From Hyposmocoma kahamanoa (Eukaryota; Arthropoda; Insecta; Lepidoptera; Cosmopterigidae), in assembly GCF_003589595.1 (NCBI RefSeq), contig NW_020653200.1, positions 2,435,033 through 2,499,032 of the forward strand: a stretch of DNA of 64,000 nt, given 5' to 3'. The notes under the pieces were generated by a model. It was not told the DNA's origin and made no database searches. It was given only the letters and a program-made list of their open reading frames with translations. Within the stretch, counting starts at the first letter, position 1, and the number at the start of each line of letters is the position of its first letter. The translations under genes were made by a program, and so were the position numbers. This document shows, piece after piece, positions 59,701 through 64,000 of this stretch.

Positions 59701-61266
59701 CCATGTTATCGCTGTCAGGAATGAATAGATCTCAGACTAGAGTCGATTGGTACACATGGCCTGAATCTTTATAATTATTAACGTAATTTTTGGTTATAAT
59801 TGTCTGCTAATAAATACTCTAATTATTATGAACTTAATATCTGACTGTCTAATGTTCTATCTACCGACCCGAGAAATGTGGAATACCCGGGGAGATTACA
59901 GGCTCCCTGGTAAGATTGGGGTACGGCGGCGGCGGGCGTCCAATCCCAGCCATCCGCCAGTGACACGTCTTCAAGGGCGTCTCTGACGGACCCGGTCTTG
60001 GACATGGACTTGGGGTTTGTGGTGAGCTGCAGAGACGGACACGTTTGTCTGCTCCGGCAGTGTGTGCCCGGTGCGTTTGTCTCATGCGCGTCTTAGTAGC
60101 GGTCTTGACGATAGCCTAAAGCGAGAAGACGCACGCACGAGACACGTGAGTTGCCCTTTAAGTAGTAATCTATATCCGGACATTGTCGTAGAACACTGCG
60201 ACACACATCTCCGGTACTAACCCGGAAAGCTAGTAGAGGATGAGAGCTAGACATTCTCCGGTCCCTCCAGGCGCGTAAGTTTCTGGAAACTGGAGAGACG
60301 CCTCGGCGTCGGCATGTGAGCGTGATTTATAGCTCCGCCACCGAGAGATTTAGACTTAAGAGTCAAAGGCGTAGCGGTGCCAACCGTTACTTGTGTAATG
60401 CGCAACGGGAAGTGAGCGTGCCTAAAGCTCCAATATCTGCCTAGAAAATAGGGAGAGTACTGTACGTGCAGCCGGGGCGACTCACCCGAGGCACTAGCCT
60501 CTTGAGAAACGAATGAAGTAAGTGACAACGGTCTGCGACAAGTGGCTGATCTGGGGTCAGCACCTGGAGACAGCATCGGATAAGGTTCCTGTGCACGCAT
60601 AGGTTATAGTGCCTTCTCGTATACCCTAAGGGTCGGTAGGGAGGGTCACTATAATCAAAGCTAATGTAGAAGGGTACGGGGCTGTTCAAAGTTCTAAAAT
60701 AAATAAAATGTTACAAACCTGCGAGGCCACACCCGTAAACAGTGTCGACTACATTTTCCAAGGTCAAATTAACAACGAGTTGTTGGTAGCATTTATCAAT
60801 AAGTTCTTTAGGCAGCGTCGCAAACGCCTTTGTAGCCCACACTTTTGAAAAGTACTTGGTTATCCATTTTAAGCACTTCCGATATAAATCGTCTAGGCCG
60901 TAAACAGAAGAAAGAGGGAAGCATTCCAAAACTCCAGCAATACAAACAGGGCATGGCTGAAAGTAATTGTAAACATTGAACTGTGCTGTTTCATGGAATG
61001 AAAGATTTATTGCCTTGAAAAAATTGACGAATTTATACAAATTTACAAAAAAAAATCTATATTTGAATAACAGATATTAACAATTTACCCTGTGAAAATG
61101 GTGACAGTATTTGGCTTTGAGTGTGAACATAATGGCTTCTTTTAATCCCTCTAAGCCTAGCATATCAGCTATGGTTGCCAACTCCACGATGCTGATGGAA
61201 TCCGGAATGGTGGACACTCCTGAATATATATGACACAGTGCAAAATGCACTACATTGAACGAGAAT
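56745..61266 (-). CDS. BTB-BACK domain protein with long basic Ser-rich tail (5' partial)
   Basis: Four exons on the minus strand join in phase: 61266-61089, 60956-60719, 59607-58456 and 57178-56745, giving about 666 residues. The first encodes the C-terminal half of a BTB/POZ fold (NVVHFALCHIYSGV, SIVELATIADMLGLEGLKEA, KAKYCHHFHR). The second gives a BACK-like helical region (PCPVCIAGVLECFPLSSVYG, LYRKCLKWITKYFSKVW). The third begins VSMLQNSRWAETVARMCRRL, carries a second helical segment and LRKRLRELGCIIYGG, then turns into a basic, Ser/Arg/Lys-rich disordered tail. The last continues it and ends near MMERSGTFLKDEP. No kelch repeats. BTB-BACK proteins often dimerise and serve as Cullin-3 adaptors; here the role is unknown. 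The GTG at the start of exon 3's open frame is splice-generated Val, not a start codon. Upstream exons are missing. Confidence 0.9.
57230..57410. repeat. Penelope-associated fold-back repeat in a BTB gene intron
   Basis: The left arm TTTTCGGTCTAAATCTCGTA then TATTTGTCTTTTCTAACAAC is the inverse of the right arm (TTGGTTGGTTTGAAAAAATA then AATATACGCAATTTAGTTCC). Between them lie ACATAACTGGTGAC and GCCAGCCGTGAAAATGGGAC, then CTGTAAAGGTCCCAAAACG. Here the inner stem GGGACC/GGTCCC is perfectly complementary. Confidence 0.75.
57971..58421 (-). mobile_element. Second copy of the 444-bp MITE, one end lost (BTB gene intron)
   Basis: GTCTCTATTTCTGG ends at 58421, preceded by GGATGGATGGCCCTTATATC and GCCTGATGAGTTGCCAGGGA, which are the inverse of 27981 onward. 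Similarity continues to AAATTTGTTTGAAAACCATT at 57971, where the other terminal repeat should follow but does not. It differs by a short insertion near 58190. Confidence 0.75.
59855..60690. repeat. GC-rich insertion in a BTB gene intron, probable retroelement fragment
   Basis: About 830 bases of distinctly GC-rich sequence between BTB exons 2 and 3, bounded by AT-rich intron. On the minus strand, frames of 117, 82 and 74 codons (for example SLGGGAINHAHMPTPRRLSS and HWRMAGIGRPPPPYPNL) succeed one another, suggesting a once-longer reading frame or a structured RNA. I could not assign a family; a LINE 5' region or ORF1 relic is a guess. It does not continue the BTB protein: exons 2 and 3 join in phase without it. 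Confidence 0.45.
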
Positions 61267-61570
61267 CTGTAAAAGTAAAAAAGTGTAGTCCTCTCATCAT
61301 GATCTCGCGTACAGAGAATATCTCACTTTGAGATATTTGTAAAAGGCGATGCACAGGTTGCAAGAGTATATTTAAAAATTGTTAACGGATTGTTTGTTAG
61401 AATCGTGCAACTTTACTTACGGGGGTAATACAATAACATTCCCTGCGCTCTCTACCCAGCCTCCGCTTAATATTCCCGCGAAGTATTGGCATCTGCAAGT
61501 TTTCAATAAAACTCAATGTCTGATTATATTACTATTGTGTCGTATAAATAATATTGGACGTTATTAATTT

Positions 61571-61738
61571 TAGACAACTGGTTGACGTCTTTACCATCTC
61601 AGTCAGCCGTGACCATGGGACCTGTAAAGGGCCCGAAACGTGGGTTTGTTTGGAAAAAACAAATATACACACGATTTAGATACGAAAAAATAGTTTCATT
61701 TCCTATTTATAACAAAGGCGAAAACCTAAGAACTCGAT
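61571..61738 (+). repeat. Penelope-associated repeat, plus-strand copy
   Basis: GACAACTGGTTGACGTCTTT, CAGTCAGCCGTGACCATGGG, ACCTGTAAAGGGCCCGAAAC, GTGGGTTTGTTTGGAAAAAA, a CGATTTAGATACGAAAAA arm and the tail GCGAAAACCTAAGAACTCGA. A single-orientation copy upstream of the BTB exons on the opposite strand. Confidence 0.8.
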
Positions 61739-62441
61739 AGAGCCTTTTATTTCAACAAGAATAAAAACAGTAAGTCATCAAAATGTGCTCTAGACTACTT
61801 AGCACCGTCGTAGAAAGTGTGTTTATGGTCGAAATTTAAGTATCTTCCGACTATCAACTTATAGTGTGCCTTAACACAGGAGCAGTAACTAACTATACAT
61901 ACTGCAGTAATAGTAAGTAAATCTCATTCATACTATGCAGTTAATAACTTAATTGAAGTATTTATATCTACTTTGTTTGTTTTAAACAATTATTAAATAT
62001 TTCAAAACATTGAGAGCTTAATATAATAGCAGTACAAGGGCGTTAAGGGGCAAATGGGGGTTTTAGTCGCGTACGCAAGACGCCCGACACGACCTTTGGT
62101 TAGTGCTCTGCCGTGCTAATCATGATCTAGGAACAAATTATAATTTAGTTTTTATAAAAAAATATCTATTTGGAGTTTTCATCGTAACAAATAAATTACA
62201 GGAACACGTCACAACGCAGAAATATTATTAAGGCACATTTTTATATTATGCAAATAAAAGATTGTAACCTTTGATTGTAAGATTGTATTTTGTATTAATT
62301 CAGGGGATTAAGGAGGGTAAAATTCTTAATAGTTTTCATTTAATTTTGTTTGCGCCATCTCTGAGTTACTTTATTATTTATTTTGGGTGCGTTCGTAAAC
62401 TGTTTGGGATTTACATTAATACATATGGTTGAATTTAAATA
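61739..62441. other. AT-rich DNA, no gene or BTB 5' exon recognised
   Basis: The N-terminal half of the BTB domain should lie upstream (higher coordinates) of 61266 on the minus strand; none was recognised here. Confidence 0.4.
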
Positions 62442-63727
62442 TTAGGGGTTAAAGTATGAAATTGCCGTTTTATTGCAATAGGTTCTTTGAATTTTCATAG
62501 AATCTTCATGGTTTGAGGTTTTCGAATGAACCTTTTTTCAAATGGTTTCTGTCATTTTTTTTTTTTTAAATTTGAAACATTTGAATATCGACTTTCAATT
62601 GTTTTTGTTATTCAATTTAGACAAGAAAGATGGATACTGCGAAAATTCGAGTGATTTTTGAATACGAGTTCCGACGCGGAACTAACGCGGCAGAAACAGC
62701 CCGCAATATCAATGCTGCGTTTGGAGAGGGGTCTACTAATGAACGCACCGTGCGATTTTGGTTTAAACGCTTTCGTGATGGAAATTTCGACTTAAAGAAC
62801 GAGCCACGAGGAAGACCGCCCACACAGGTGAATAACGATGAATTAAGAGAGATAGTGGAAGCCGATCCTAGTCAAACTACCCAGGAATTAGCGGCATGGT
62901 TTAACGTTACCTTACCCACAATATTGACTCACTTGCGTCAAATCAATAAAATAAAAAAATACGAAAAATGGGTGCCTCATGATTTGACTGATCTGCAGAA
63001 AGAAACGCGTGTTGAAACTTGTGTTGCCTTGTTGAACCGGTACAGAAATGAAGGAATATTGGATCGAATTGTAACATGTGATGAAAAGTGGATTCTTTAT
63101 GATAACCGGAAAAGAAAAATGCAATGGCTGACCCCAGGTCAAATGCCACAACAGTGTCCTAAAGCAAAACTTACCAATAAAAAGGTAATGGTAACTGTTT
63201 GGTGGTCTCAGCATGGTGTTATTCACTATAGTTTTCTCCGATCTGGTCAAGCAATAACGGCAGATGTCTATTGTGCCGAACTCCGAACCATGTTGACAAA
63301 ACTAGCAGTAAAACAGCCCCGACTCATGAATCGATCTTCACCATTATTGCTCCACGACAACGCGAGACCTCACACAGCACGAGAAACCATTTTGACCCTT
63401 CAGGAACTGCAGTTAGAAACCATTCGTCATCCTCCGTATTCACCAGACTTTGCTCCAACGGACTACCATTTTTTTCGTGATTTGGACAATTATCTACGTG
63501 ACAAGAAGTTTTCTTCCCAGGAGGCAGTACAAAATGCTTTCACACAGTTTGTGCAGTCTAGATCGTCGGAGTTCTATCGCAAAGGCATTAATAAACTTCC
63601 CATTAGATGGCAGCAATGTATAGATAATAATGGCAACTATTTTGATTAAATAAATTTGTTAAAAATTTTAAAAATAAACAATTTAGATTTTCAGTACAAA
63701 TCGGCAATTTCATACTTTAACCCCTAT
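62442..63727 (+). mobile_element. Mariner transposon (cecropia/Hsmar1-like), structurally intact
   Basis: 1286 bp. Left end TTAGGGGTTAAAGTATGAAA then TTGCCG; right end is its inverse except for the outermost base (ATAGGGG). TA lies on both sides (62440-62441 and 63728-63729). The perfect part of the inverted repeats covers at least 25 bp, with a mismatch and three more matches beyond. Length equals that of Hsmar1-type elements. A complete transposase ORF lies inside, so the copy may be autonomous. Confidence 0.93.
62630..63649 (+). CDS. Mariner transposase, DD34D
   Basis: 339 residues, the family's normal length, uninterrupted. N-terminal paired helix-turn-helix DNA-binding region (about 1-110; FEYEFRRGTNAAETARNINA, ERTVRFWFKRFRDG, GRPPTQVNNDELREIVEADP), linker WVPHDL (114-119), then the RNase H-like catalytic core. 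The acidic triad is Asp151 (CDEKW), Asp243 (HDNARPH) and Asp278 (YSPDFAPTDYHFF), with exactly 34 residues between the last two. C-terminus is RWQQCIDNNGNYFD. The closest relative I recognise is the cecropia subfamily that includes the human SETMAR mariner domain. It would cut at the inverted repeats and insert at TA. The start is the first ATG after the 5' repeat; AATAAA follows the stop. Confidence 0.97.
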   Translation: MDTAKIRVIFEYEFRRGTNAAETARNINAAFGEGSTNERTVRFWFKRFRDGNFDLKNEPRGRPPTQVNNDELREIVEADPSQTTQELAAWFNVTLPTILTHLRQINKIKKYEKWVPHDLTDLQKETRVETCVALLNRYRNEGILDRIVTCDEKWILYDNRKRKMQWLTPGQMPQQCPKAKLTNKKVMVTVWWSQHGVIHYSFLRSGQAITADVYCAELRTMLTKLAVKQPRLMNRSSPLLLHDNARPHTARETILTLQELQLETIRHPPYSPDFAPTDYHFFRDLDNYLRDKKFSSQEAVQNAFTQFVQSRSSEFYRKGINKLPIRWQQCIDNNGNYFD

Positions 63728-64000
63728 TATTTTCATCATACAAACAATGCGAAAAAGGCCTTAGCAGGTCAATTGTCTTAGACAGTCAAAAGTTTCGATA
63801 AATGTAAGAAATGTAAGCATCGGCAACTCACATCGGTAAGAATTAATTCATGTATACCACTAATTTATATACATACCAATACATGTGAACACATAGGTCT
63901 AAAGTTTATTATCTGTGTTCACACACATAGGCAACAATGCTACGTGTTTACCAGCTTTATGCAATATTCAATCAGAGGCAGTTGACCAGTGGCTATCAAA
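63728..64000. other. AT-rich flank, no gene seen
   Basis: Begins with the TA duplication of the mariner; nothing else is recognised to the end of the window. Confidence 0.5.

Noticed and set aside
62912..63480. Minus-strand and offset frames inside the mariner
   Set aside because: Shadows of the 339-codon transposase.

Overview
Eukaryotic, AT-rich, repeat-laden nuclear DNA from an insect, most likely a moth or butterfly (Lepidoptera). The evidence is a Vap33/VAP orthologue split over eight short exons with GT-AG introns, tRNA-derived SINEs, non-LTR elements, a mariner and many short inverted-repeat elements of lepidopteran type. One 400-base assembly gap lies at 54140-54539. No CRISPR array, operon or functional tRNA/rRNA gene is seen.

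Three host genes can be supported by splice sites in consistent phase. (1) A minus-strand gene with exons at 20587-20506 and 12287-12057 encodes a signal peptide followed by a furin-like basic site and an Ala/Pro-rich, N-glycosylatable segment; its 3' exons are not found. (2) VAP (plus strand, 23087-35097) is complete: MSP domain, coiled coil, C-terminal membrane anchor, about 265 residues, with an NRF-1/EWG-type palindrome just upstream of the start. (3) A minus-strand BTB-BACK protein occupies 61266-56745 in four visible exons with a long basic Ser-rich tail; its 5' exons are outside the window or unrecognised.

The rest is mostly mobile DNA. There is a structurally intact DD34D mariner (62442-63727) with a 339-residue transposase. 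Two copies of a non-autonomous DNA transposon have perfect 8-bp target duplications (15880-17100 and 37746-38129). Several PIF/Harbinger-like MITEs have TAA/TTA duplications (21435, 31032, 36944, 45661, 51771). A 444-bp MITE has a relative inside the BTB gene. Decayed LINE reverse transcriptases lie at 5800, 12915, 49575 and 53500, and a DDE transposase relic at 18717.

The most unusual component is a family of about ten copies of a fold-back repeat, one lying just downstream of a Penelope-like GIY-YIG endonuclease fragment. Several copies are head-to-head inverted pairs, one pair straddles the assembly gap, and each core can be drawn as a two-stem structure ending in GAAACGUC that resembles, but does not match, a small hammerhead ribozyme. 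Stretches not listed below are AT-rich intergenic or intronic DNA in which I recognise no gene.
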